From contig NZ_JAQKGV010000006.1 in NCBI RefSeq assembly GCF_028617075.1, positions 89,818 through 153,817 on the forward strand: a DNA stretch of 64,000 nucleotides, read 5' to 3'. Origin of the DNA: Rubrobacter calidifluminis (lineage in GTDB: Bacteria > Actinomycetota > Rubrobacteria > Rubrobacterales > Rubrobacteraceae). Below are positions 24,131-31,713 of this stretch, piece by piece (within the stretch, counting starts at the first letter, position 1; each line of letters begins with the position of its first letter). The notes below the pieces were generated by a model, which was given only the letters and a program-made list of their open reading frames with translations, was not told the DNA's origin and made no database searches. The position numbers and the translations under genes were made by a program.

Positions 24131-24688
24131 ATGTTCGCCGCGGGCTCTGCGCTTCATTCCTACGGTTATGGAGGGTATCTTTTCGACCCGTCGAGCAGCT
24201 CCGGATCACAGATCCAGCGTGAGGCCAACTATTTCGGATATGCGCTCGGGGTGACGGCCTTCGCTATCTTCGTCCTCCTCGGTGCCCTCTACGGATTCTA
24301 CAGGCGCCACGCGATACTGCGCCGGTTGAGGGAGGGATACCTTTCGCTCCTCGCGCACGGTTTCGCCCGTGGTAGCGAGTCTTCGGGTAGGGAGGGGCCC
24401 GGAGAGCTCTGCCGGAAGATAGTGTGGCGGGCCAGATACATCCGGGTGGTCCTGCGCATTCCCGAACGTGCCGGCTCTCCGGAGGAGATCGAAATGTGTC
24501 GTCTGGGCTACAGCAACTGTCTGGACGACCTGCTGGAGCTGATGCGCATGACCGAAAAAGAGCTTCCTCATTGCGGCAGGCTCAGGAGGCTCGAGATCGA
24601 GTTCATCAGATGGCGTGTGCACAGAGCCCTCGCCCGGGCACGTGAAGCCTTCCCCGGTGAGCGGGCACCGGCCTGCTCTGGTCGCTGA
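24131..24688 (+). CDS. Hypothetical single-pass membrane protein
   Basis: The protein is about 185 residues. A short serine/glycine-rich N-terminus (GYLFDPSSSSGSQIQ) precedes one transmembrane helix (about residues 38-58, FGYALGVTAFAIFVLLGALY). A basic cytosolic domain rich in arginine helices follows, with three cysteines. I do not recognise a family. ATG 24131 or TTG 24122 could be the start; no strong ribosome site is visible. Codon bias supports coding. It stands alone between the organosulfur terminator and the amino acid permease gene. Confidence 0.6.
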   Translation: MFAAGSALHSYGYGGYLFDPSSSSGSQIQREANYFGYALGVTAFAIFVLLGALYGFYRRHAILRRLREGYLSLLAHGFARGSESSGREGPGELCRKIVWRARYIRVVLRIPERAGSPEEIEMCRLGYSNCLDDLLELMRMTEKELPHCGRLRRLEIEFIRWRVHRALARAREAFPGERAPACSGR

Positions 24689-24832
24689 ACCGGGGTGGGA
24701 GGCCCTCAGGGCGCCTTGTTTTCGGATGTTGGTTCGGCTGAAAGGAGTTGAGCGGACATAAGCGACGATCGGACGGAGTCGAGAAGCGGAGAGCGGGCCT
24801 CTTTTCGTAAGGATCTCGGACGCTGGTCCCTG

Positions 24833-26365
24833 ATGGCTGCTTCGATGGGAGGTGTGATCGGCAGCGGCTGGCTCTTCGCCGGCATGTACGCCGCGCGCGC
24901 CAGCGGACCCGCCGCGATCCTTTCCTGGCTCATAGGCGGGGCCTCGATTCTGGTGATAGCCCTGATCTACGCGGAGCTCTCCGCAGCCAGGCCGGAGGCC
25001 GGTGGGACAATACGCTATCCAGCCTACACCAACGGCACTCTGGCGGCGTCTCTGGTCTCGTGGAGCACCTGGCTCCTCTACACCGCCAACCCCCCGACTG
25101 AGGCCTCGGCCGCCGTGCAGTACCTGAGCTACTTCTGGCCCGGTCTCTACGTGGATGGTGCGCTCTCCGGGGCGGGTGTGGCCGTGGCCATTGGGCTCAT
25201 GGTGCTCTTCGTCGTCGTCAACTACTTCGGCGTGCGCTGGTTTGCCCGGCTTAACAACGGCATCACGGCGATAAAGGTCTTCGTTCCGCTCCTGACCGTG
25301 TTGGCCCTGATCTTCACATCCTTCCACCCCGCGAACTTTACTGGAGAGGAATCGGGAGGGTTCGCACCGTACGGGATAAGCGGGGCGCTGGGTGCTATCA
25401 CCACCGCGGGGATACTCTTCGCCTACACCGGTTTCGAACAGGCGATAGCGCTCGGCGAGGAGGGAAGCTCGCCGGTGCGGGACGTCCCGAGGGCCGTGCT
25501 GACGGTCATGGGGGCGTCAATCGTGATCTACGTGGGATTGCAGGTCGCGTTCCTGGGTGGCGTCACCCCGCGCATGCTCTCGAGGGGCTGGGATCACGTC
25601 TCACTCAACTCGCCGTTCGCGGACCTCGCCGTGGCGGCGAATCTTACCTGGCTCTCCTGGCTGCTCTTCGTCGATTCCGTGATCTCTCCCTCGGGCTCCA
25701 GCCTCTCCTTTACTGCCTCCAGCGCCCGGCTGGTCTATGCCATGGGAGAGAATGGGTTCTTCCCGGGGATCTTCCGCAGGCTGCATCCCCGATTCGGCGT
25801 CCCGCACTACGCTCTGCTACTCAACTTCCTGGTGGGGCTCGCATTCTTGCTGCCTCTGCCCAGCTGGCAGTCTCTTGTCTCGGTCATGGGCGTCCTGGTG
25901 GGCTTCGCTTACGCGACCGGTGCAGTCTCCATCACCGTGTTCCGCCACCAGGGTATCGTCGGCGGAATACGCATACCGGCGATGCGCATGCTCGCACCCG
26001 CGGGTTTCATCATCTCTACCCTCATCAGCTACTGGGCCGGATGGCAGCGGTTGCACATCGCAATACCAATGCTGCTGGCCGGCGCTGTAGTCTACGCGAT
26101 ATCCTGCATTCACTACCCGAAACCCAGAGAAGATCTCCGGGGCGGTGTATGGCTGGTCATGCTGATCCTGTCCATGCTGATCGTAAGCTACCTGGGCTCC
26201 TTCGGCGGCCGGGGGCTCCTCAATGCTCCCTGGGATAGCGTCGTTATGGGCGCGATCTCCTTGCTCGTCTACCTCCTGGGTACCCGCAGCGGATTCTGGT
26301 ATACCAGCCGGCCCTTCTGGCAGAAGGAGATCCTCCCACAACTCCAGAGAGACCACCGCAGATAG
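24833..26365 (+). CDS. APC superfamily amino acid permease
   Basis: This is an integral membrane transporter with about 12 helices and 510 residues from this ATG. The APC substrate-site helix GGVIGSGWLFAGMYAARASGP lies at the N-terminus, split here by the start choice, and helix 6 carries AYTGFEQAIALGEE. It would carry amino acids or amines by proton coupling. The true start is probably upstream: the frame is open to 24752 and encodes FRKDLGRWSL just before the ATG, a typical APC lead-in. The only possible start there is ATA 24758 behind AAAGGAG; otherwise CTG 24830. No ATG, GTG or TTG exists upstream in frame. Confidence 0.85.
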   Translation: MAASMGGVIGSGWLFAGMYAARASGPAAILSWLIGGASILVIALIYAELSAARPEAGGTIRYPAYTNGTLAASLVSWSTWLLYTANPPTEASAAVQYLSYFWPGLYVDGALSGAGVAVAIGLMVLFVVVNYFGVRWFARLNNGITAIKVFVPLLTVLALIFTSFHPANFTGEESGGFAPYGISGALGAITTAGILFAYTGFEQAIALGEEGSSPVRDVPRAVLTVMGASIVIYVGLQVAFLGGVTPRMLSRGWDHVSLNSPFADLAVAANLTWLSWLLFVDSVISPSGSSLSFTASSARLVYAMGENGFFPGIFRRLHPRFGVPHYALLLNFLVGLAFLLPLPSWQSLVSVMGVLVGFAYATGAVSITVFRHQGIVGGIRIPAMRMLAPAGFIISTLISYWAGWQRLHIAIPMLLAGAVVYAISCIHYPKPREDLRGGVWLVMLILSMLIVSYLGSFGGRGLLNAPWDSVVMGAISLLVYLLGTRSGFWYTSRPFWQKEILPQLQRDHRR

Positions 26366-26392
26366 CCCGTTCCCCAGAATCCCCAGCCTCCC

Positions 26393-26421
26393 TTGACATC
26401 CGGCGAGCTGGATTGTATTTT
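26393..26421 (+). promoter_or_regulatory. Sigma-70-type promoter of the MHS transporter gene
   Basis: A perfect -35 box TTGACA (26393-26398), 17-bp spacer and TATTTT -10 box (26416-26421). The -10 is the left end of a long inverted repeat, so the promoter is probably controlled by a repressor. Confidence 0.8.
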
Positions 26422-26451
26422 CTACTTACCCTATTAATTGAGTAGAAAATA
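26416..26451. promoter_or_regulatory. Operator-like inverted repeat at the MHS transporter promoter
   Basis: TATTTTCTACT (26416-26426) and AGTAGAAAATA (26441-26451) are perfect 11-bp inverted arms separated by 14 nt. They begin in the -10 box and span the start of transcription. The AT content is exceptional for this genome. A dimeric repressor could block RNA polymerase here; alternatively the RNA could form a hairpin. Confidence 0.7.
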
Positions 26452-26469
26452 TTTGAAGGAGGGCTTCTC

Positions 26470-27828
26470 TTGGGTGTTTTTCGGGAAGATTCCGCAGGGG
26501 TGGAGGCTGGTGGCTCTCTGGTGAGGAGGGTTGCGCTGGCGAGCTTCATAGGCACTGCGGTGGAGTGGTATGACTTTTTCCTTTTCGGGACGGCTTCTGC
26601 GCTGGTCTTCGGGAGGCTTTTCTTTCCGAACGTGGATCCGGCGCTCGGCACGCTGGCGTCCTTCGGCACGCTTGCCGTAGGGTTCGTTGCCCGGCCCGTG
26701 GGTGGAGTTCTGTTCGGGCACTATGGTGACAGGATCGGGCGCAAGGCCATGCTGGTGATGACGCTGCTCATAATGGGTGTGGCCACGCTGGGTGTTGGAT
26801 TGTTGCCGACTTACCAACAGGTTGGGATATGGGCGCCGGTTCTCCTGCTCTTGCTGCGTGTGCTGCAGAGCATAGGCGTCGGTGGTGAATGGGGTGGGGG
26901 GATCCTGATGGCCGTCGAGCACGCTGGCGGGAGGCGGCGCGGTTTTTATGGGGGATGGCAGGCGCTCGGGTCTCCCGTGGGGCTCGGTTTGGGGACGGCG
27001 GTGTTCATGGCTTTCTCCCTGCTGCCGGACAGGCAGTTTTTCGAGTGGGGGTGGCGGGTGCCGTTCCTGCTGAGCGTGGTACTGGTGGGCATAGGCCTTT
27101 ATATAAGGCTAAGGGTCGCCGAGTCTCCTGTCTTCGCCGGGATGGAGAGGAGGGGTATCATCTCTGCCCGGCCGGTCGCCGATCTCTGGCGTTATCATCG
27201 CAGAAGCTTGCTGTTCGCGATGGGGGCCCGGTTGGCGGAAGGTCTTACGTTCAACCTCTATGCCATCTGGTCGCTGGACTACATCAGCGGGGATCTCGGG
27301 ATCGACAGGAACGTGGCACTCGGTGCCATAGTCGCTGCGTCTGCGGTGGCGGTGGGTGTCATACCCGCTTTCGCCAGCCTCTCCGATAGGGTGGGGCGCC
27401 GTCCAGTGTACATGCTCGGGGCGGCCTTCAGCGCCCTGTTCTCGTTTCCATTCTTCCTGCTGGTCGATTCTGGAGAGCAGCTGCTCATAACCCTGGCGAT
27501 AGTTCTGGGGCTCGCCTTCGGCACCTACGTGATGGGTTCTGTTGAGGGGTGTTTCTTCTCCGAGATGTTTGATCCCAGGGTACGCTACAGTGGGGCTTCG
27601 ATCGCCTTTCAGCTCTCGGGGGTTGTCGCCAGCGGGCCCGCCCCACTCGTGGCGGCGGGATTACTCGCCTGGTCCGGAGGCAGTCCCTGGCCTGTAGCTC
27701 TCCTGGTCGCCGTCGTTTCGACCGTCAGCCTCGTTTCGGCCTGGCTGGCCGGGGAGACCTATCGCAGGGACATCTCCGGGAGCATCATCGCCGGGCAGGA
27801 GGTGCGGGATGACGAGCAGGCGGCTTGA
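26470..27828 (+). CDS. MHS-family MFS transporter (metabolite:H+ symporter)
   Basis: This 452-residue, 12-helix transporter has the MHS signature: ASFIGTAVEWYDFFLFGTAS at the start, RPVGGVLFGHYGDRIGRK between helices 2 and 3, and LLRVLQSIGVGGEWGGG. Relatives import dicarboxylates, shikimate, proline/betaine or aromatic acids with protons. TTG 26470 follows GAAGGAGGG. It has its own strong promoter and operator-like repeat, so expression is probably induced by its substrate. No catabolic genes are adjacent to name that substrate. Confidence 0.88.
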   Translation: MGVFREDSAGVEAGGSLVRRVALASFIGTAVEWYDFFLFGTASALVFGRLFFPNVDPALGTLASFGTLAVGFVARPVGGVLFGHYGDRIGRKAMLVMTLLIMGVATLGVGLLPTYQQVGIWAPVLLLLLRVLQSIGVGGEWGGGILMAVEHAGGRRRGFYGGWQALGSPVGLGLGTAVFMAFSLLPDRQFFEWGWRVPFLLSVVLVGIGLYIRLRVAESPVFAGMERRGIISARPVADLWRYHRRSLLFAMGARLAEGLTFNLYAIWSLDYISGDLGIDRNVALGAIVAASAVAVGVIPAFASLSDRVGRRPVYMLGAAFSALFSFPFFLLVDSGEQLLITLAIVLGLAFGTYVMGSVEGCFFSEMFDPRVRYSGASIAFQLSGVVASGPAPLVAAGLLAWSGGSPWPVALLVAVVSTVSLVSAWLAGETYRRDISGSIIAGQEVRDDEQAA

Positions 27829-27843
27829 AAGTCGGGGCGTATC

Positions 27844-28251
27844 TCAGGAGTCTTGTTGTCGGATCATGGCCGACCCGAGCGCCAGCAGGATCATGCTGGA
27901 AGCCGCGTGCTGGGCGACCTGCCAGGGTTTTCCACCCTCCAGCAGAACCAGTGTGGCGTCGAGTGCCGGTATCACCGCCCCGGTAACCCAGAGTATGCCC
28001 AGTGGCCGGCGCATCCCGAGCTTCAGCATCGTGAGCGTGGAGAGCCCCAGCCCCAGGTCCCTCGCCGCGGCCACCCGCACGAACCCCCCATCCTCAGGAG
28101 GGCGGTCGGAAGTGAGTCCGAACCAGCGCGCCATGTAGCCGGGCCGCAGCATACCCGCCACCCCGATCCCGGCGAGCCCCGCACCGCCGAGGGCCGAGAG
28201 CAGATGGTAGACGCCCCCTGGTCCCCAGCCTTCCCTGCTTCCGGACGACAT
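27844..28251 (-). CDS. DUF4267-like membrane protein
   Basis: This 135-residue protein has four hydrophobic helices and the pattern GMLRPGYMARWFGL near residue 33 and RVAAARDLGLGLSTL near 60, typical of the DUF4267 family of small membrane proteins. The function is unknown. It is convergent with the MHS transporter (15 bp between stops) and divergent from the SDR gene. Confidence 0.75.
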   Translation of the reverse strand: MSSGSREGWGPGGVYHLLSALGGAGLAGIGVAGMLRPGYMARWFGLTSDRPPEDGGFVRVAAARDLGLGLSTLTMLKLGMRRPLGILWVTGAVIPALDATLVLLEGGKPWQVAQHAASSMILLALGSAMIRQQDS

Positions 28252-28482
28252 CCCCCGGGCTCCTTTCTTGGTTCTTTGGATCTCGAGGGAAGTTTACACG
28301 CAGCGCTTGACCGGCTCTGGTTGTTGTACCTACACTTCTGTCCGCGTGATTTCCCGGGGCTTCGGGTCCGGGCGGCGTCGGATGCCGCGAGGTGAGCGCC
28401 CGGGGATTCCCGGCTGGGAGCTTATATTCTTCCGGAAGTCACACGTCCCGCCGGGTGCGGGTTATCCAGGGGAGGAGAAGAG

Positions 28483-29241
28483 ATGACCAGATACGACCTG
28501 CAGGACCGCGCGGCGATAGTGACCGGGGCGGGAGCCGGTATAGGGGAAGCCTGTGCGCGGGCCCTCGCCGCTAGTGGCGCCCGAGTGCTCGTGGCCGACC
28601 TCGACGGAGAGCGCGCACGGCGGGTCGCAGGCGACATCTCCGATGGAGGTGGCGTTGCGATCGCCCACGTGGTCGACGTGAGCCGCCCGGAGGATGTGGA
28701 GGCGATGGTCGCGCGAGCGGAGGCCGAGTTCGGCCCGCTGCGCATAGCTGTGAACAACGCCGGCATCGGTGGAACCTCTCAGCCGACCGGCGAGTATGAT
28801 CTCGAGGCCTGGCGCCGGGTGATGTCCGTCAACCTCGACGGCGTCTTCTATTGCATGCGGGCAGAGATCGGGCCGATGGCCAGAGCCGGGGGCGGTTCGA
28901 TCATCAACATGTCCTCCGTGTTGGGTAGCGTGGGCATAGCCAACTCTCCTGCCTACGTGGCGGCCAAGCATGGTGTGGTGGGGCTCACCAGGTCTGCTGC
29001 CCTCGAGCACGCCGCTCAGGGCGTACGCGTCAACGCGGTCGGCCCGGGCTTCATCTCCACCCCCCTGCTGGAGCAGAACCTTTCCGCCGAAGCCCGGGCG
29101 CAGGTGGCCGCGCTGCACGCCCTCAACCGGCTCGGCTCACCCGAGGAGGTGGCCGGTCTGGTGGCGTTCCTCGCCTCCGACGACGCCTCGTTTATCACAG
29201 GCAGTTACCATCTGGTGGATGGGGGGTATGCCACGCGCTGA
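28483..29241 (+). CDS. Short-chain dehydrogenase/reductase (classical SDR)
   Basis: This classical SDR of 252 residues has the cofactor motif TGAGAGIGEACARAL (residues 14-28), NNAG at 91-94, the catalytic serine in MSSVLGS, YVAAK with the catalytic Tyr and Lys, and the C-terminal GSYHLVDGGYA. DLDG after the second strand suggests NAD rather than NADP preference. The substrate is unknown. ATG 28483 sits behind GGGGAGGAG. It is monocistronic. Confidence 0.9.
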   Translation: MTRYDLQDRAAIVTGAGAGIGEACARALAASGARVLVADLDGERARRVAGDISDGGGVAIAHVVDVSRPEDVEAMVARAEAEFGPLRIAVNNAGIGGTSQPTGEYDLEAWRRVMSVNLDGVFYCMRAEIGPMARAGGGSIINMSSVLGSVGIANSPAYVAAKHGVVGLTRSAALEHAAQGVRVNAVGPGFISTPLLEQNLSAEARAQVAALHALNRLGSPEEVAGLVAFLASDDASFITGSYHLVDGGYATR

Positions 29242-29261
29242 GTCCCCATCTCCGAGCCGTG

Positions 29262-29315
29262 CTAAGATCGAGGAAAGGTATACTAAGATCGTCTGACATG
29301 CCAGGATTCGTCTGA
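29262..29315 (+). repeat. Paired direct repeats upstream of response regulator gene
   Basis: CTAAGATCG occurs at 29262-29270 and again at 29283-29291, 21 bp apart (two helical turns). CGTCTGA occurs at 29290-29296 and 29309-29315. They lie 40-95 nt upstream of the NarL-type regulator gene and could be binding sites, for example for autoregulation. TAAGAT and TATACT here also resemble -10 boxes. Confidence 0.45.
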
Positions 29316-29354
29316 TCTCGACCGGACGGGTCCGGGTGCGCTGAGAAGGGGCGA

Positions 29355-30056
29355 ATGGGCAGCTCTGGCGAGAAGAGTGGGGCCACGATAAGGGTCCTGG
29401 TGGCGGACGACCACGACATCGTCAGGTTCGGGCTCAGGAAGATGCTTGAGGCCGAGCCGGGGATCGAGGTAGTGGGGGAGGCGTCGAGCGGCGTGGAGGC
29501 GCTCGAACTCTGCCGCTCCCTGAAGCCGGATATTGTGGTGATGGACATCAGGCTCCCCGGCGTGGACGGGATCACCGCGACCCGCCTCATCAAGCGCGAG
29601 TTTCCCAACACCGCCGTCCTGATACTGACGGCTTATGAGAGTACCGAGTATCTTGTCGAGTCCGTACGCGCCGGGGCTGCCGGCTATCTCCTCAAGGAGA
29701 AGGCGGTCCAGCGCCTTCCCGGGGCCGTGAGGCGGGTTATGAACGGGGAGTCTCCGCTCGACCAGGAGCTCGCCATGCGGGTTCTGAAGGGCATCTCGGA
29801 GAAGAGAGGGGCGCACTCACCGGACGGGGATGAGGTTGTCCGTACCGGCTTTCTGCTGGAGAAACTAACCGACAGGGAACGGGAGATACTCACGCTGGTA
29901 GCGATGGGCCTGAGCAACCAGGAGATCGCCGAGAGGTTGTACCTGAGCGTCGGCACCGTCAAATCCCACGTGCACCGCATAATCTCCAAGCTCGGCGTCT
30001 CCGACAGAACCCAGGCCGCCGTGCTCGCCGTCCAGCTCGGTATGGTCTCTACGTAG
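29355..30056 (+). CDS. NarL/FixJ-type response regulator
   Basis: This 233-residue protein has an N-terminal receiver with acidic pair ADDHD, phospho-acceptor Asp in IVVMDIRLPG, Thr in LILTAYES and Lys in GYLLKEKA. A C-terminal LuxR-type helix-turn-helix follows: LTDREREILTLVAMGLSNQE, then IAERLYLSVGTVKSHVHRI. All phosphorylation residues are intact. No histidine kinase gene is adjacent, so it is an orphan here. ATG 29355 follows AGAAGGGG. Confidence 0.92.
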   Translation: MGSSGEKSGATIRVLVADDHDIVRFGLRKMLEAEPGIEVVGEASSGVEALELCRSLKPDIVVMDIRLPGVDGITATRLIKREFPNTAVLILTAYESTEYLVESVRAGAAGYLLKEKAVQRLPGAVRRVMNGESPLDQELAMRVLKGISEKRGAHSPDGDEVVRTGFLLEKLTDREREILTLVAMGLSNQEIAERLYLSVGTVKSHVHRIISKLGVSDRTQAAVLAVQLGMVST

Positions 30057-30090
30057 TCCGGTGGATCTGGCTTCCCTTCCGGAGGGCTGG

Positions 30091-30273
30091 CTACTTCTCC
30101 TGCCAGGGGATGATCCTCAGGATGGCGAGCCCCGCAGATATGAGGGTGAACGCCGCCACGAACAGCAACACCGCCATCCAGATCGACCCGAGGTGCAGGA
30201 AACCACCCGTCTCCGGCAGTACAGAGGCGGCTCCTCCTGCCACAGCGCTTCCCGACGCAAGCTTACCGTACAT
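30091..30273 (-). CDS. LPETG-motif microprotein (sortase-substrate-like)
   Basis: This 60-residue protein contains the sortase motif LPETG (residues 20-24), a hydrophobic helix of about 22 residues and a short tail with Arg, Glu and Lys. That is the order of a cell-wall sorting signal. It has no separate signal peptide; the part before LPETG is only 19 small residues. ATG 30273 has AGGAGGT 5 nt upstream. It follows the GT2 synthase gene by about 50 nt on the same strand. It could be a sortase-processed peptide, or a plain membrane peptide with a chance LPETG. A sortase is encoded at 42 kb. Confidence 0.65.
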   Translation of the reverse strand: MYGKLASGSAVAGGAASVLPETGGFLHLGSIWMAVLLFVAAFTLISAGLAILRIIPWQEK

Positions 30274-30324
30274 CAAGACCTCCTTTGAAAGACTTCCTAT
30301 TGCCCTCGTGTGCTGCCCGGGCCC

Positions 30325-31458
30325 CTAGATGGGGTCTTCCTCGAAAAGGTGCGTACCCCAGCTTTCAGGCTTCCGGAAGAGCATGTCCCAGAGACACTTC
30401 ACGTAGATGACCTGTTGGAAAAGATCGTAGGCGAATTCGATCACGAGCACCGAGGCAATGGCCACCTCCACATACCCGGCCCGCCACACGGTCACGATCC
30501 TCTCCAATAGGAATATCCCTGCCAGGCCCACCCAGAACGGGCGGAAGCTGACCTCACCAACCGCGATGGAGAGGGCCGTAACCAGGACGAGGAGAAAGAC
30601 CGCCAGCGTTCCCACACCCATGAAAGCCTGCCGCAGGATGTACGGCAGCGTGGTGGGCGTGATCCCGTATGCGCGGAGGTTTTCGAAGGCACCCCGCTGC
30701 CATCTTACGCGCTGTCGCCAGAGCCTGCTCCAGCTTGGCATCACGTCGGTCATCACGGTGCACTCTCTGGGCGACACACAGCGCCAGCCGAGGGACTTCA
30801 GGGCCAGCGTGAGCTCGTTGTCCTCGGTCAGGGCAAGGGTGTCGTACACCTGCCTGATCCCCCCCGGTATCCTGCCTTCGGCCCTGGCTGAGGCGACCTC
30901 TCTCAGGGCCTCGGCCCTGAACAGGGCTCCGGTCCCGGTTATCACCTTGGCCTTCGCCCCACCACGGGCGATCTCACGCGCGTACCTGACGTACTCGGCG
31001 TGTTGTAACCTCTCCACCAGGCTGGAGCGGCGTGCGGCGAGGAAGATTCCCCCGACCGCCCCGATCCTGTCGTCCTCAGCCATTCTGGCGAGCGCCACCT
31101 CCACGAAGCGCTCACCCAGCTCCGAGTCTCCGTCCATGACCAGGACGAAATCCGCCTCGCCAAGGGATGGCAGTACCTTCGCGAGCGCCTGGTTGAGGGC
31201 TCCGGCCTTCTTCTGCGTGTTGCCGGAGGTGAAGAAGACCTCGGCTCCCTCCTCAAGCGCGATCTCCGGGGTGCGGTCCGTGCAGTTGTCAGCGATGACC
31301 ACGATCCTGTCCGGAACCCGGCTCTGGTTCTTCAGAGAGGCGACCGCCCGGGCTATGAGCTCCTCCTCGTCGTGGGCCGGTATGAGGGCGACGACAGAGG
31401 CTTCAGCCTCTTCGATCGCAGGATAATCTGTCTCTTGTGGATGAATCTCTAGTCTCAC
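30325..31458 (-). CDS. GT2 processive glycosyltransferase (polysaccharide synthase)
   Basis: This 377-residue membrane glycosyltransferase has a family 2 domain with PAHDEEE (27-33), DNCTD, the metal-binding DGD (109-111), the TED acceptor motif (211-213) and QRVRW (249-253). At least three C-terminal membrane helices follow. It resembles synthases of beta-linked polymers such as cellulose, hyaluronan or poly-GlcNAc. GTG 31458 is used. It is divergent from the riboswitch-controlled GH26-like gene and followed by the LPETG microprotein, suggesting one exopolysaccharide locus. The product is unknown. Confidence 0.88.
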   Translation of the reverse strand: MRLEIHPQETDYPAIEEAEASVVALIPAHDEEELIARAVASLKNQSRVPDRIVVIADNCTDRTPEIALEEGAEVFFTSGNTQKKAGALNQALAKVLPSLGEADFVLVMDGDSELGERFVEVALARMAEDDRIGAVGGIFLAARRSSLVERLQHAEYVRYAREIARGGAKAKVITGTGALFRAEALREVASARAEGRIPGGIRQVYDTLALTEDNELTLALKSLGWRCVSPRECTVMTDVMPSWSRLWRQRVRWQRGAFENLRAYGITPTTLPYILRQAFMGVGTLAVFLLVLVTALSIAVGEVSFRPFWVGLAGIFLLERIVTVWRAGYVEVAIASVLVIEFAYDLFQQVIYVKCLWDMLFRKPESWGTHLFEEDPI

Positions 31459-31566
31459 GGGAATTCAAGGTTAGTCGAGGGCCGGCCGTCTGCCATCTAT
31501 CGATGGTTTATTCGCCTTCTATCCAGGGATTAAAGTTCGCGATTCCCCGGGCCGAAAACACCTTTG

Positions 31567-31660
31567 CAACCGAAAAGGCAAACCCGTCGCGAGGCGGGGA
31601 CGCAAAGCCACGGGTCTCCCCCGGGAGTCAGCCGGGCTGCCGAAGTGAGCCTGTACGGCG
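31567..31660 (+). promoter_or_regulatory. c-di-GMP-I (GEMM-I) riboswitch
   Basis: The conserved blocks occur in order and spacing: AAGGCAAACC, a short GC hairpin with loop GCGA, then GGGACGCAAAGCC, a stem starting ACGGGTCT, and the closing AGCCGGG...TGCCGAAG. These are the hallmark nucleotides of the c-di-GMP-I aptamer, with a GNRA tetraloop in P2. It lies in the leader of the GH26-like gene, about 55 nt before its start. Boundaries are approximate. Confidence 0.9.
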
Positions 31661-31674
31661 CGGGCCTGCGCGTT

Positions 31675-31704
31675 CCTCCTCTGGGCGGGTTCTGTTAGAG
31701 GAGG
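31675..31704 (+). promoter_or_regulatory. Shine-Dalgarno-sequestering hairpin of the riboswitch
   Basis: CCTCCTCT (31675-31682) is the exact complement of the ribosome site AGAGGAGG (31697-31704), with a 14-nt loop. It lies directly after the aptamer and 9 nt before GTG 31714. This suggests translational control: formation of this stem hides the ribosome site. Which ligand state favours the stem cannot be told by eye. Confidence 0.7.
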
Positions 31705-31713
31705 CGCGGAGAG

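Noticed and set aside
24206..25327. 373-aa minus-strand frame across the membrane protein and permease genes
   Set aside because: It spans two oppositely coded genes and their gap; composition is low-complexity with no motif.
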